Positions 15,395-24,467 are shown, numbered from the stretch's first letter. The stretch: 64,000 nt of DNA from Fredinandcohnia onubensis (GCF_002734215.1 NZ_NSEB01000023.1:62102-126101), one strand, 5' to 3'. A program made the numbers and translations. The notes: generated by a model not told the origin, from the sequence alone.

Positions 15395-17323
15395 TTAAGC
15401 CCCTTTTTCGAGTGGCGTGTATTGGATCTGGCGCTTTTTTTGAAGTGTAAACACTACTATAAATAAAAGAATGCCGATACCACTGAATATAGCATGAGGA
15501 TATATGAGCAATAGTCCACTTGTGATTAATAGCATTCGTTCTACTGTTGTCGTGCCCTGTTTAAGCCAGCCAATGACACCTGCGCTTAGTGCAAGAACTC
15601 CTATTACTGCGGTAAAGAATGATATAAAAATTTCAATAGGTGGACCATCTAGCAATAATGCAGGTTCTAAAACAAACATAAATGGAACGATGAAGCCCAC
15701 TAAACCAAGACGAACTGCTTCTAGCCCAACTTGGTTTGGGTTGCTATCGGCAATTCCAGCAGCGGCATAAGCTGCGACTGCAACAGGTGGTGTAATTGCT
15801 GAAAAAATAGAGAAATAAACAATAAATAAATGGGCGGCCATTAATGAAACACCTAATTCCATTAAAGCTGGAGCAGCTAACATCGCCGTCAAAATATAGG
15901 CAGCAGCTACCGGCATCCCCATTCCTAAAATAATGCAAATGAGCATGACTAGAATCAAGGTAGGAAGGAGCATACCTTCAGTTAGCCCGAGGACAACACT
16001 CGTTAATTTACCACCAAGTCCCGTTGACATGATACCTGAAATGACTAGCCCAGCAGCTGCACATGCTGTTGTTACTGGGATAGAGGATCTTGCACCATCA
16101 ACCATCGCTTCAAAAATTTGCTTAACACCCATTCGGGTTTTTTTACGAAACCAGCTCACTACGATGATGGCTAATACACCGTAAAAACCAGTGCTAGATG
16201 CGCTATAGCCATTTAAAAGAAAGAAGAGTAAGATAACCAACGGGATAAAATAGTACCAGCCTTCTTTTAACACATTTGAAACGTTAGGAATGTCTTCTTT
16301 ATTCGCCTTTGGTAAATCTAATCTTATTGCCTCAAAATGAACCATCGCAAGCAATGAAGTATAGTAGAGTATACCAGGAATAATGGCAGCAATAACGATC
16401 GATATATACGGAATCTGAGTTATTGCTGCCATTAAAAAGGCAGAGGACCCCATAATCGGAGGTAAGATACTACCACCAGTCGATGCAGCTGCCTCAACTG
16501 CTGCGGCAAATGTTGGTTTGTATCCGGACCGCCTACTCACAGGAATCGTAAATGAGCCTGTTGTTACAACATTCGCTGTTGGGCTTCCAGAAATCATGCC
16601 AAAAAACGCACTTGCAATGACGGCCACCTTGGCTGCTCCACCACGTGTTCTTCCAGCTAAAGCGGACGACAATTGAAAGAAGAACTCACCCGCACCAGCC
16701 TTTTGTAAAAATGCTCCAAACAGTAAAAACATATACACGAATGATGCGGCAACCGCAATTGGTGATCCCCAAAGGCCGTTAAAACTATAAGCTAAATCTT
16801 CAACTACTTCAGAAAATGAAAATTCTCGATGCCAAATGATTCCGCCTAAATGATGGCCCCACAGTGCATAACTGATTCCAATTAACACAATGATGACGAT
16901 TGGCATTCCGATCGTGCGGCGGGCTGCTTCGATACTTAATATGACAAAGACGAAGCCAACAAAAATATCCATTGTGGATAACGGGTCGACAATAGGAATC
17001 CGTTCCGAAATCCGTTCTGCATGGATGTAAAAATAGATTCCGGAACCTAAGGCTGAAAATGAACAAATATAGTCAGGGACTGTCGGTGTATCACTTGTTC
17101 TGCTTTGTTTTGAAAAACTATAAAACAAAAAGGTCAAGATTAGAATGAGAGATAGATGAGTAGCCAACAGTTGGATCGGATCAAATTTTCCCCAAACAAC
17201 AGACACGATTTGGAATAGAGATAAGATGAATGCAATACTTATAAAAATTTTAAAAGCGGGACCAGACAAGTCACGTTTTTTACCTTCAGAAAAGGCCCTA
17301 GTTATATAATTTGTAATGCCCAT
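15395..17323 (-). CDS. TRAP transporter fused permease (DctQM type, TAXI system)
   Basis: 642-residue membrane protein combining the small 4-helix and large 12-helix TRAP permease subunits, the arrangement typical of TAXI-type TRAP systems. Many hydrophobic segments; conserved parts include GAFLQKAGAGEFFFQL, SGSPTANVVTTGSFTIP and STGGSILPPIMGSSAF. It should form a Na+-driven symporter for an organic acid together with the lipoprotein encoded 24 bp upstream. Substrate unknown. It is the last gene of a minus-strand group nadC - binding protein - permease. Confidence 0.88.
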   Translation of the reverse strand: MGITNYITRAFSEGKKRDLSGPAFKIFISIAFILSLFQIVSVVWGKFDPIQLLATHLSLILILTFLFYSFSKQSRTSDTPTVPDYICSFSALGSGIYFYIHAERISERIPIVDPLSTMDIFVGFVFVILSIEAARRTIGMPIVIIVLIGISYALWGHHLGGIIWHREFSFSEVVEDLAYSFNGLWGSPIAVAASFVYMFLLFGAFLQKAGAGEFFFQLSSALAGRTRGGAAKVAVIASAFFGMISGSPTANVVTTGSFTIPVSRRSGYKPTFAAAVEAAASTGGSILPPIMGSSAFLMAAITQIPYISIVIAAIIPGILYYTSLLAMVHFEAIRLDLPKANKEDIPNVSNVLKEGWYYFIPLVILLFFLLNGYSASSTGFYGVLAIIVVSWFRKKTRMGVKQIFEAMVDGARSSIPVTTACAAAGLVISGIMSTGLGGKLTSVVLGLTEGMLLPTLILVMLICIILGMGMPVAAAYILTAMLAAPALMELGVSLMAAHLFIVYFSIFSAITPPVAVAAYAAAGIADSNPNQVGLEAVRLGLVGFIVPFMFVLEPALLLDGPPIEIFISFFTAVIGVLALSAGVIGWLKQGTTTVERMLLITSGLLLIYPHAIFSGIGILLFIVVFTLQKKRQIQYTPLEKGA

Positions 17324-17347
17324 TACCTTGGGAACTCCCTTCTAAAT

Positions 17348-18355
17348 TTAATGGATTAGTCCTTTTTCTTTGAAAAATTTCTTTGCACCTGGATGAAGAG
17401 TGACCTTCCCAACTTTGCTAAAGTTTTCGTCTGATAGCTTCTTAAATTCTTTATGGACCGTGCCTAAATATTCAACATTTTCATAGATAGCCTTTGTAAC
17501 GCGATACACTTCTTCTTCAGGAACATCCTTATGAACAATTAAAATAGCAGGAGTATATAGGGTGTGTATATCTTTGTTTAAAAAATCATAACTCCCTGCC
17601 GCAATTGTACCTAGCTCCATTCCTAGCTTATCTGCCACATCTTGAAGTATTTCTTGGTCCATTGAAATAAATTTCATGTCATTTGTGATGGCCGCTTCTA
17701 AAATGTCACTGGATGGAACGGATACTGCATCTCCGGTGGTATCAATCCGATTATCTCCCATCAATTCAAACGTCTTTGAACCGCTTAAATGATCAACAGA
17801 ACCACCCCAAGATGCAATGTCTTTATAGGTTACATCGTATTCTTGTAAAATGGACCGTGTAATGATTTCACCCGCAGAACCTCTTTGGTCAACTGCTAGC
17901 CGCATCGGTGCTTTCTTTTCCATCACCTCGGCTAATGAATCGAACTCTACGTCAGCTCGTGCGATTAATTGATAATAGTTAGCAGGAATCACCACACTAA
18001 TTGCCCGTATATCTGGATAGGCTTCTTTATAAGGTTCTGTCCCACTGAATGCTGCATAAGCTGTCATGGCATAAGAGATTCCATAAGGGACCGTGTTGGT
18101 TCCAACACTAGCCGGATTCTCAACAATTCCGCCAGGCTCAACCGTAATAAGTGAACCTTTATTTTCACGACGAATCGACTCGGCGATACCTTCTGTAAAA
18201 ACAGACCATGCGCCTCCTGTCCGTCCGCCAATAATAGTCGTTCGAATATCGCCTGTATCAGCGACAGACACCGCACCAACTTTATTCAAGCAACCTGCTA
18301 GAAGAATACTGCTAATTAAAAGTAAGAAAGAATAAATCCAATTTTTTTTAGACAT
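17348..18355 (-). CDS. TAXI-family TRAP solute-binding lipoprotein
   Basis: 335 residues. The N-terminus is a lipoprotein signal peptide with lipobox LLAGC (Cys22), so the mature protein is anchored outside the membrane. The mature part follows the TAXI family: ATTIIGGRTGGAWSVFTEGIA-like ligand loop, later RLAVDQRGSAGEIITRSIL and the C-terminal HPGAKKFFKEKG. Known TAXI proteins bind glutamate or dicarboxylates, but many are unassigned. Start supported by GGGGG 9 bases upstream. Sits between nadC and the permease, with an 11-bp inverted repeat in the gap to nadC. Confidence 0.85.
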   Translation of the reverse strand: MSKKNWIYSFLLLISSILLAGCLNKVGAVSVADTGDIRTTIIGGRTGGAWSVFTEGIAESIRRENKGSLITVEPGGIVENPASVGTNTVPYGISYAMTAYAAFSGTEPYKEAYPDIRAISVVIPANYYQLIARADVEFDSLAEVMEKKAPMRLAVDQRGSAGEIITRSILQEYDVTYKDIASWGGSVDHLSGSKTFELMGDNRIDTTGDAVSVPSSDILEAAITNDMKFISMDQEILQDVADKLGMELGTIAAGSYDFLNKDIHTLYTPAILIVHKDVPEEEVYRVTKAIYENVEYLGTVHKEFKKLSDENFSKVGKVTLHPGAKKFFKEKGLIH

Positions 18356-18378
18356 TCACATTTACCCCCAAAGGTTAG

Positions 18379-18429
18379 GCTACCCGAGTTCCACCCGTAC
18401 TTTTAACAAGTCAGATGTACTCGGGTAGC
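18379..18429. promoter_or_regulatory. 11-bp perfect inverted repeat between nadC and TRAP genes
   Basis: GCTACCCGAGT (18379-18389) and ACTCGGGTAGC (18419-18429) with a 29-base loop; the inner ACCCGTAC can also pair with GTACTCGGGT. On the minus strand it follows the nadC stop by 6 bases and ends 23 bases before the binding-protein start. No T-run follows, so it looks more like a processing, attenuation or operator element than a simple terminator. Confidence 0.6.
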
Positions 18430-18435
18430 ATATCA

Positions 18436-19296
18436 TCATTCATTGAAAGAAGATTTCTTGTTACCTTCTTTTACTTGCAAGCTAATATCAAGGGCTTTTA
18501 CTGAGTGGGTTAAAAATCCTAATGATATATACTGGATACCGGTACCGGAATAGGTGGCTAAATTATCTAAAGTTATTCCGCCAGAGGCTTCGGTGATGAT
18601 TCCCTTTGGTACTAACTTTGTGAAGTCATTCACTTCTTCAGGGCTACAATTATCAAACATGATCACATCTGCTCCAGCTTCTACAGCTTCCAAAACTTCT
18701 TCTTTGCTTTCAGTTTCCACTTCAATCTTTACCATATGGCCAATTTTTTCACGTACAGCTTCAACAGCTTTTGTAATCGAACCGCAATAGGCGATATGGT
18801 TATCCTTGATCATGACTCCATCATAGAGCCCAAAACGGTGATTTTTGCCACCACCCGTTAAAACAGCATATTTATCAAGCATCCTTAGTCCTGGGATGGT
18901 TTTTCTAGTATCACAAATCCGAATGGAAGGATCGTTTAAAGCCTCAACACATTTGTTTGTAACAGTTGCAATTCCGCTCATACGTTGGATAAGGTTCAGT
19001 ATCACTCTTTCACCAGTGAGTAGGTGGGAAGTCGGTCCACTTACTGTTGCGATTGTATCGCCAGAAGATACACGATCTCCGTCAGAAAATCGAAGTTCGA
19101 CTCCAATGGTTGAATCTAACAGGTGATAGGTTTCTTTAATAATGGCTAATCCAGAAATAATACCATCTTCTTTAGCAATAAACACGCCTTGGCTTGTTTG
19201 TTCAATAGGGAATATTGATTGACTTGTTACATCCATTTCACCTATATCTTCAAGTAAAAACTCCTGTAACATTTTACGCAATTTTAATAGATTCAT
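18436..19296 (-). CDS. nadC: Quinolinate phosphoribosyltransferase
   Basis: Converts quinolinate and PRPP to nicotinate mononucleotide, CO2 and pyrophosphate in NAD synthesis. Conserved features are LLEDIGEMDVTS near the N-terminus, NLIQRMSGIAT, the substrate loop DTRKTIPGLR, GGGKNHR and the metal/PRPP residues around KIEVET and MFDNCSPEE, then EASGGI. 286 residues, normal length. It stands apart from nadA and nadB, which are absent from the window, and leads into a TAXI-TRAP transporter. Start with AGGAGG 8 bases upstream; an AAGTTTG/CAAACTT dyad precedes the ribosome binding site. Confidence 0.9.
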   Translation of the reverse strand: MNLLKLRKMLQEFLLEDIGEMDVTSQSIFPIEQTSQGVFIAKEDGIISGLAIIKETYHLLDSTIGVELRFSDGDRVSSGDTIATVSGPTSHLLTGERVILNLIQRMSGIATVTNKCVEALNDPSIRICDTRKTIPGLRMLDKYAVLTGGGKNHRFGLYDGVMIKDNHIAYCGSITKAVEAVREKIGHMVKIEVETESKEEVLEAVEAGADVIMFDNCSPEEVNDFTKLVPKGIITEASGGITLDNLATYSGTGIQYISLGFLTHSVKALDISLQVKEGNKKSSFNE

Positions 19297-19317
19297 AGTT
19301 TGCCTCCTAGGATAAAT

Positions 19318-19343
19318 AAGTTTGATAATAATTTCACAAACTT
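19318..19343. promoter_or_regulatory. Dyad upstream of nadC
   Basis: AAGTTTG, 12 bases, CAAACTT. It begins 21 bp before the nadC start codon and could be an operator for a niacin- or other-responsive repressor; the regulator is unknown. Confidence 0.4.
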
Positions 19344-19500
19344 AGGTAGAGTAATTTATGGTTATAAAAAAGTATAAGGGACTCGAGTGAAAATACAAGT
19401 GTCTTGTCATCTATATTTACATATAAACAACTGAATTTCAATAGTCTCAATAAATAATTTTTTGAGCTAAGGAAATGCACAATGGGGGAGATTAAGAAAG

Positions 19501-19543
19501 AAAAAGGCACCACTGGGAGAGAAACATACTCTCCAGTGGTGCC
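19501..19543 (-). terminator. Terminator of ampS
   Basis: GGCACCACTGG/CCAGTGGTGCC with an inner GAGAG/CTCTC pairing; the A-run at 19501-19505 is the T-tract on the minus strand. Confidence 0.9.
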
Positions 19544-19563
19544 ATTTGTCGCCAGGTACGATA

Positions 19564-20796
19564 TTAGAATGCCCAGTTCCCATTACGGAAAACGGGTTCG
19601 ATGGTGCCATCAGCCGAGATGCCGTCAATGTCCATTTCACCTGAGCCAACCATAAAGTCAACATGTGTGATACTTGAGTTTGCCCCTTTTTTCACAAGCT
19701 CTTCACGCGACATTGTTTTCCCACCTTCAATACAGAAAGCATAAGCGTTTCCGATTGCAAAGTGATTGGATGCATTTTCATCAAAAAGAGTATTGTAAAA
19801 AAGAATTTTTGATTGTGAAATAGGTGAACTATGTGGAACTAATGCAACCTCACCTAAATAGTGACTGCCTTCGTCTGTTTCCACAAGGCGTTTGAGTGTA
19901 TCTTCACCTGTTTCAGCCTTTACATCCACGATTCGTCCATTTTCAAACGTTAACGTAAAGTGATCAATTAAGCTTCCCCCGTAATTGAGTGGCTTCGTGC
20001 TGCTTATATAACCATTTACACCTTCTTTTGCGGGAACGGTGAAGACCTCTTCAGTTGGCATATTGGCTACGAAATGAATATTCTGTTCGTTTTCACCACC
20101 ACCGCCAATCCAAACGTGACCCTCAGGAAGTTCTACCGTCAAGTCAGTTCCAGGTGCTGTATAATACAATTTTTTATATTTTTTCTTGTTTAAGTATTCA
20201 ACCTTTGCATGCAAAGTTGCATTGTGATCCTTCCATGCTTGTACAGGATTTTCTGTGTCGACACGAGTTGCTTGGAAAATCGCTTCCCATAACTTTTCAA
20301 CTTGTTCTTCAGATGAAAGATTTGGGAATACTTTTTCCGCCCAGCTTTCTGATGGCACAGCAATTACGGACCAGCTTACTTTATCTGCTTGTGAATAATT
20401 GCGGTATTTTTCCAGTGCTTGCCCAGCCGTTTTATTTGCATTGGCGATGCGCTCAGGATTGACGCCTTTCAGTAAATCTGGATTTGATGAAATAATGGAC
20501 AAAAAGGCAGCTCCGTTTTCTGCGAGTTCTTCCATTCCTTTTGCCTTCCACATTGGGTAATCCAGGAATGCTTCATCTGGTGCAAGATCGAAGCGGGTGC
20601 GTGTAATTTCATCATCATTCCACTCCACATATACATTTCTTGCGCCAGCCTCATAAGCTTTTTTTACAACTTTTCTAACATATTCGACAGCTGAGATAGG
20701 TGCATTAATAAGTAGGTTTTGTCCTTTCTGTACATTAACACCAACGCGAACAGCTAAGTCAGCATATTTTTCTAGCATTTGTTCGAACGTACTCAT
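19564..20796 (-). CDS. ampS: M29-family aminopeptidase AmpS
   Basis: 410-residue cytosolic metallo-aminopeptidase of the thermophilic aminopeptidase family (M29). Metal-ligand regions are recognisable: NMPTEEVF, the glutamate in LGEVALVPHSSPIS, SNHFAIGNAYAF, and SSITHVDFMVGS. Length equals B. subtilis AmpS. It releases N-terminal residues from peptides, with two divalent metals. Single gene with ribosome binding site AAAGGAG and its own strong terminator. Confidence 0.9.
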   Translation of the reverse strand: MSTFEQMLEKYADLAVRVGVNVQKGQNLLINAPISAVEYVRKVVKKAYEAGARNVYVEWNDDEITRTRFDLAPDEAFLDYPMWKAKGMEELAENGAAFLSIISSNPDLLKGVNPERIANANKTAGQALEKYRNYSQADKVSWSVIAVPSESWAEKVFPNLSSEEQVEKLWEAIFQATRVDTENPVQAWKDHNATLHAKVEYLNKKKYKKLYYTAPGTDLTVELPEGHVWIGGGGENEQNIHFVANMPTEEVFTVPAKEGVNGYISSTKPLNYGGSLIDHFTLTFENGRIVDVKAETGEDTLKRLVETDEGSHYLGEVALVPHSSPISQSKILFYNTLFDENASNHFAIGNAYAFCIEGGKTMSREELVKKGANSSITHVDFMVGSGEMDIDGISADGTIEPVFRNGNWAF

Positions 20797-20948
20797 ATGT
20801 ATTCTCCTTTGTGAAGTGCTATTAACCTAACACGAGTGTGGGTATTTCTTTTTTAGTGTAACAGATACAATATCAACCACGAAATACATTTTTTTCAAAA
20901 TTAGGCGAATGTGTATTGACAGGATAGTAGATGTTATTTAATGTATTA

Positions 20949-20973
20949 AGTGTACTACATGATATAATACACC
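20949..20973 (+). promoter_or_regulatory. YtrA-type operator over the promoter of the GntR-ABC operon
   Basis: AGTGTA, 13 bases, TACACC: 11 of 12 matches to the B. subtilis YtrA operator AGTGTA-N13-TACACT. The -10 box TATAAT (20963-20968) lies inside it, so binding would block transcription. TTGACA at 20916-20921 is too far to be its -35 box; the real -35 is weak. Confidence 0.75.
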
Positions 20974-21015
20974 TAAAACACAAGTGGCATAGATCAACTG
21001 AAAGGGGTGTTTTGC

Positions 21016-21417
21016 TTGTATTTTCATTTGGATGAACGAAGTAATACACCAATTTGGGAACAAATTGTACACCAAGTCAAGGAACTCATTTTAAAAGGAG
21101 TCCTACAACCGAATGATAAATTATTTAGTGTTCGCGAGCTTTCCTCAAATCTCCTTGTAAACCCAAACACCGTTAGCAAAGCTTATCAGGAGCTTGAGCG
21201 ACAGGGAATCATTGAAACAAGAAGAGGAAAGGGTACATTTGTTTCTGAACAGCTTCCAATGAAGGTGGATGATGAAAAAGTGGAGGAAATTAAACAGTCA
21301 TTAAAGCTTTTACTCGTAGAAGCTTCATATCTTGGGATAAATAAAGACACATTTGTTGAGTGGATTGAGAAGTATGTCGATGAGTTAGGGGGGAAGGACA
21401 GCAATGCTAAAGGTTAA
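21016..21417 (+). CDS. GntR-family repressor, YtrA subfamily
   Basis: 133-residue winged-helix regulator with a very short C-terminal part, the YtrA subfamily layout. The DNA-binding region runs from NTPIWEQIVHQVKELI to LLVNPNTVSKAYQELERQGIIETRRGKGTFVSE. In B. subtilis YtrA controls an ABC transporter operon induced by cell-wall antibiotics. Start chosen as TTG at 21016, with AGGGG 8 bases upstream; a GTG at 21007 overlaps that site. It overlaps the next gene by 14 bases, so regulator and transporter are translationally coupled. Confidence 0.85.
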   Translation: MYFHLDERSNTPIWEQIVHQVKELILKGVLQPNDKLFSVRELSSNLLVNPNTVSKAYQELERQGIIETRRGKGTFVSEQLPMKVDDEKVEEIKQSLKLLLVEASYLGINKDTFVEWIEKYVDELGGKDSNAKG

Positions 21418-22288
21418 TAATCTGTCAAAAAGCATTGAAGGAGAAAAAGTGATAAATAATATCTCTTTTTCAATCAGCGAAGGATCGATTGTCGGATTAG
21501 TTGGGCGTAATGGAGTTGGAAAAACAACATTACTCCGAAGCCTTGTTGGCATATTAGATGTAGAACAAGGTGAGGTCGTATTTCAAGGAAAAAATATTGT
21601 TACACACCCAGAAGTAAAAGGGGAAATGGTCTTTGTTCCTGATTCGAATTCGATTTTTAATGGATACAGTATCAAAGAGCTAGTGACATTATATGAAGCG
21701 ATATACGTGAACTTTGATAAAGAGTATTTCTATCAGTTACTGCAGCGTTTCGACCTTCCAGAAAAACGAAAAATTCGAACCTTCTCACGTGGGATGAAAG
21801 CATTATTATTTATCATTTTATCTATTTCAACAAGAGCGAAACTGATTTTACTAGATGAGCCAACAAATGGGCTAGACGCGATTGTAAAAAGAAAGATTCT
21901 TCAGTTCCTACTAGAGGAAGTCTCGGAATCGAGGATTTCACTTTTTATTTCTAGCCATCATTTAGAAGAGTTAGAGAAAATCGCGGACACCATCATTATG
22001 TTAAAGGATGGGGAAATCGAATCCATCATCACGATGGAGGATGCTAAGCTAGAGTACAAAAAAGTACAGGTTGTCTTTAAGGAAAATGGCATCCCTGAAG
22101 ACATTGAGCAACTTCCAAACATCGAAATCCTTAGTCAAATTGGGCGTGTGTGCACCTTTTTAATTAGAGGAAAAACAGAAGAAACAGTATCACGATTAAA
22201 AGAGAAACATCCGTTGCTTTTAGAGGAATTGCCAATGTCACTTGAAGACATATTTGTGTCGGCATTAGGAGGCGATGATATTGTTTAA
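21404..22288 (+). CDS. ABC transporter ATP-binding protein, YtrB-like
   Basis: 294-residue ATPase subunit. Walker A GRNGVGKTT (34-42), signature FSRGMKALL, Walker B LILLDEPTNGLD and the switch histidine in SSHHLEEL are intact. The signature lacks the usual SGG, as in many YtrB/BcrA-type ATPases. The C-terminal 80 residues are an accessory domain. It overlaps the regulator upstream and the permease downstream (14 bp), giving a tight three-gene operon. Probable role: export or sensing of membrane-active compounds; not provable from sequence. Confidence 0.88.
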   Translation: MLKVNNLSKSIEGEKVINNISFSISEGSIVGLVGRNGVGKTTLLRSLVGILDVEQGEVVFQGKNIVTHPEVKGEMVFVPDSNSIFNGYSIKELVTLYEAIYVNFDKEYFYQLLQRFDLPEKRKIRTFSRGMKALLFIILSISTRAKLILLDEPTNGLDAIVKRKILQFLLEEVSESRISLFISSHHLEELEKIADTIIMLKDGEIESIITMEDAKLEYKKVQVVFKENGIPEDIEQLPNIEILSQIGRVCTFLIRGKTEETVSRLKEKHPLLLEELPMSLEDIFVSALGGDDIV

Positions 22289-23345
22289 TAAAGCACTTTG
22301 GCTCAGGAATTATAAGCAGACAAAGTTTTTTGTGTGGGGACTTTGGCTGGTGTGTCTTTACTTGCCATACAAATTAAATAACTTTTTAAACATTGAAGAG
22401 AATTCGATTTTACACTGGGAGGAGTGGGGCAATACAGAGCCTTATACCTTTTATTTTGGCAACTTCTTAGAAGTGGGATTATTTCAAACATTAGCCCTTA
22501 TTCTTTTAGCAACAGCATTAATTGGGTTAGAGCGAACAAATCAGAGCTTGGATTTTACATTAGCATTACCCTATACAAGAACTGAAATCTTTTTCTCAAA
22601 ATGGATATATGGAGTTGTACATTTAATCGGAGCATTAACTATGAGTGTACTAATATCAATGATTCTTCTTGGAAATTCGTTAATGAATGAATATCTTCCT
22701 TTATCTGCACTCGGGTACTATTATGTACTTGCTCTCTTTACTTTAATTGGCGTATTTACATTTAGTCTTCTTATGGGCTTAATTGGAGCAAGTTTTATCT
22801 CACAATTTGCTTTTAGTATGATTTTTCTTTATTTACCATATGGTTTATATAACTTGATTATGGAAGGTATTATGAATCATTATCATGCAATCACGGGCCA
22901 TTACTTTATAAAAGAAAATTATGGAATCCAACATTTTGATTCCTATGCCGAGAATCTTTCATTTCCACTACTATTATTGAATTTTGAACGAGGTATTAAT
23001 GAAATATATGTATGGAAACAGGCTACCTTTTTAGATTCGATTGATGTCATTCTTATCCCGATTATTGTAACGATTCTCTCGTTACTCTTGATAAGACGTT
23101 TAGCAACAAGTATTAAAAGTGAAAATAACGGTAAAATCCTGGCATATGAGAAGCTGTTGCCTTACCTAAAAGCGGGAGTGTTCATTTGTTTCTACTTATT
23201 TGGCGGAATTGTATTTGGGTCACAAAGATATGACGAACCCCCAAACCTTCTGTCATATCATTTAGGAGGACTTGGATTCAGTATCATTGCCTACTTCATT
23301 CTGACAAAATTAGCGGGAATAAGAATGCAATTCGGAAAAAAATAA
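22275..23345 (+). CDS. ABC transporter permease, YtrC/YtrD-like
   Basis: 356-residue membrane protein with seven to eight hydrophobic segments and a large polar stretch around 190-240. The family trait LERTNQSLDFTLALPYTRTEIFFSKW (read around residue 85-110) marks the cytoplasmic coupling region of ABC-2/YtrC-type permeases. It partners with the preceding ATPase. Start ATG 22275 is close to AGGAGG; a TTG six bases later is an alternative. Ends 66 bp before a lipoprotein gene. Confidence 0.8.
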   Translation: MILFNKALWLRNYKQTKFFVWGLWLVCLYLPYKLNNFLNIEENSILHWEEWGNTEPYTFYFGNFLEVGLFQTLALILLATALIGLERTNQSLDFTLALPYTRTEIFFSKWIYGVVHLIGALTMSVLISMILLGNSLMNEYLPLSALGYYYVLALFTLIGVFTFSLLMGLIGASFISQFAFSMIFLYLPYGLYNLIMEGIMNHYHAITGHYFIKENYGIQHFDSYAENLSFPLLLLNFERGINEIYVWKQATFLDSIDVILIPIIVTILSLLLIRRLATSIKSENNGKILAYEKLLPYLKAGVFICFYLFGGIVFGSQRYDEPPNLLSYHLGGLGFSIIAYFILTKLAGIRMQFGKK

Positions 23346-23411
23346 ATGATTAATAGAAGAGGGGTGGTTCTCTGACAAAATCGCCCCACGATTCAAACAG
23401 GGGGATGGGAT

Positions 23412-23906
23412 ATGAAACTGTCAAAATTAATACCGTTCGTTCTCATCATGATCATACTTACAGGGTGTAATAAGGAAGAATTGAAATGGTATGGAATGGT
23501 TGTATTTAAACCAGTTGGGACACCAGAAGCAATAAATACATGGACTGCTCAATTACAATATGTTAGTTATAGTGAAATCGAGGACACACCACCAGACATC
23601 CTTAAAATTAAGTATATTGCTAGCGACGTACCGTGTCCTGAAGAGGTTACTTTTCAAATTCGCGATACTAAAATGTCAGGGGTCATTGAGCTTAACGATG
23701 AAGGGATAGGTGAAGCTATTATTGATCGCCCACAGTTGTTGGAATATCTTAACTCAATCATTAAAGAGGATGGCACGATAGTAGGGTCAATTCCACTTGT
23801 TCTTAGCTGGGAAAACCAAACTGAAGAGATAACTTTACCATACTTAACAGCGGTTAAAGACTATGAAAAAACAACCTTGGATAAATTGTTGAAATTATTG
23901 TCATAA
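23412..23906 (+). CDS. Lipoprotein of unknown function
   Basis: 164 residues. Signal peptide with lipobox LTGC (Cys19). The mature domain is beta-rich and contains two Cys-Pro-like elements around VPCPEEVTF; no family recognised. It follows the YtrA-type operon on the same strand after 66 bp and could be part of it. RBS AGGGGGATGGGAT. The gene ends at a large hairpin that also covers the next gene's leader. Confidence 0.65.
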   Translation: MKLSKLIPFVLIMIILTGCNKEELKWYGMVVFKPVGTPEAINTWTAQLQYVSYSEIEDTPPDILKIKYIASDVPCPEEVTFQIRDTKMSGVIELNDEGIGEAIIDRPQLLEYLNSIIKEDGTIVGSIPLVLSWENQTEEITLPYLTAVKDYEKTTLDKLLKLLS

Positions 23907-23910
23907 AGTG

Positions 23911-23967
23911 AAACCCTTACCGCTCCTTCCTCGTATAAAAAAGTATGAGGAAGGAGTGGGGTTTTTT
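23911..23967 (+). terminator. Terminator hairpin that contains the next gene's RBS
   Basis: CGCTCCTTCCTC (921-932 of this kb) pairs with GAGGAAGGAGTG (23947-23958), extended by AC/GT and TA pairs, then GGGG and six Ts, then ATG at 23968. The GGAAGGAG ribosome binding site is in the 3' arm. Confidence 0.75.
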
Positions 23968-24462
23968 ATGTCCAATAAACCAATGCTAAAACTCCCAAAA
24001 ACACTATCTGAAAGAATACTAGAAACGATATCTATTTTATTTTTAGTGGGTATTTATGTATATATCATCGTAAGTTGGGGTGAAATCCCGGATCGAGTAC
24101 CTACGCACTTTAATATTGCCGGCGAGCCTGATAGCTGGGGCGGAAAAGGGAGTGTTCTCATCCTCCCAATTGTCGCAACCTTTTTATTCAAAACAATGTT
24201 TATCTTAAGTAAGTTTCCGCATGTTCATAATTACCCCGTTGAGGTGACACCCGAAAACGCAGAAGGCATATATAGAGCCTCTCGAAAAATGCTGATTGTG
24301 ATGAATTTTCTTCTTACGTTTTTCCTAGCGATCGGTGCATTGGAAATGATTAACGTCGCCCAAGGAAAAGAAGGTCTAGGCATGTGGTACATGATTGGGC
24401 TATTTGTGTCTCTTTTTGGGACAATGGGGTATTATATGTACAGGATGTTTAAAATAAAGTGA
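23968..24462 (+). CDS. DUF1648 membrane protein
   Basis: 164 residues with four hydrophobic helices. The DUF1648 signature is present: PDRVPTHFNIAGEPDSWGGK followed by a hydrophobic stretch. Relatives include the N-terminal domain of SdpI-type immunity proteins, but here only the DUF1648 part is present; function unknown. The start is ATG 23968, right after the T-run of a hairpin; the open frame reaches back to GTG 23908 but would read through the hairpin without a ribosome binding site. Confidence 0.75.
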   Translation: MSNKPMLKLPKTLSERILETISILFLVGIYVYIIVSWGEIPDRVPTHFNIAGEPDSWGGKGSVLILPIVATFLFKTMFILSKFPHVHNYPVEVTPENAEGIYRASRKMLIVMNFLLTFFLAIGALEMINVAQGKEGLGMWYMIGLFVSLFGTMGYYMYRMFKIK

Positions 24463-24467
24463 CCAGA

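Noticed and set aside
20916-20921. TTGACA as the -35 box of the YtrA-like operon
   Set aside because: It is over 40 bp from the TATAAT at 20963; no suitable -10 lies 16-19 bp downstream of it.
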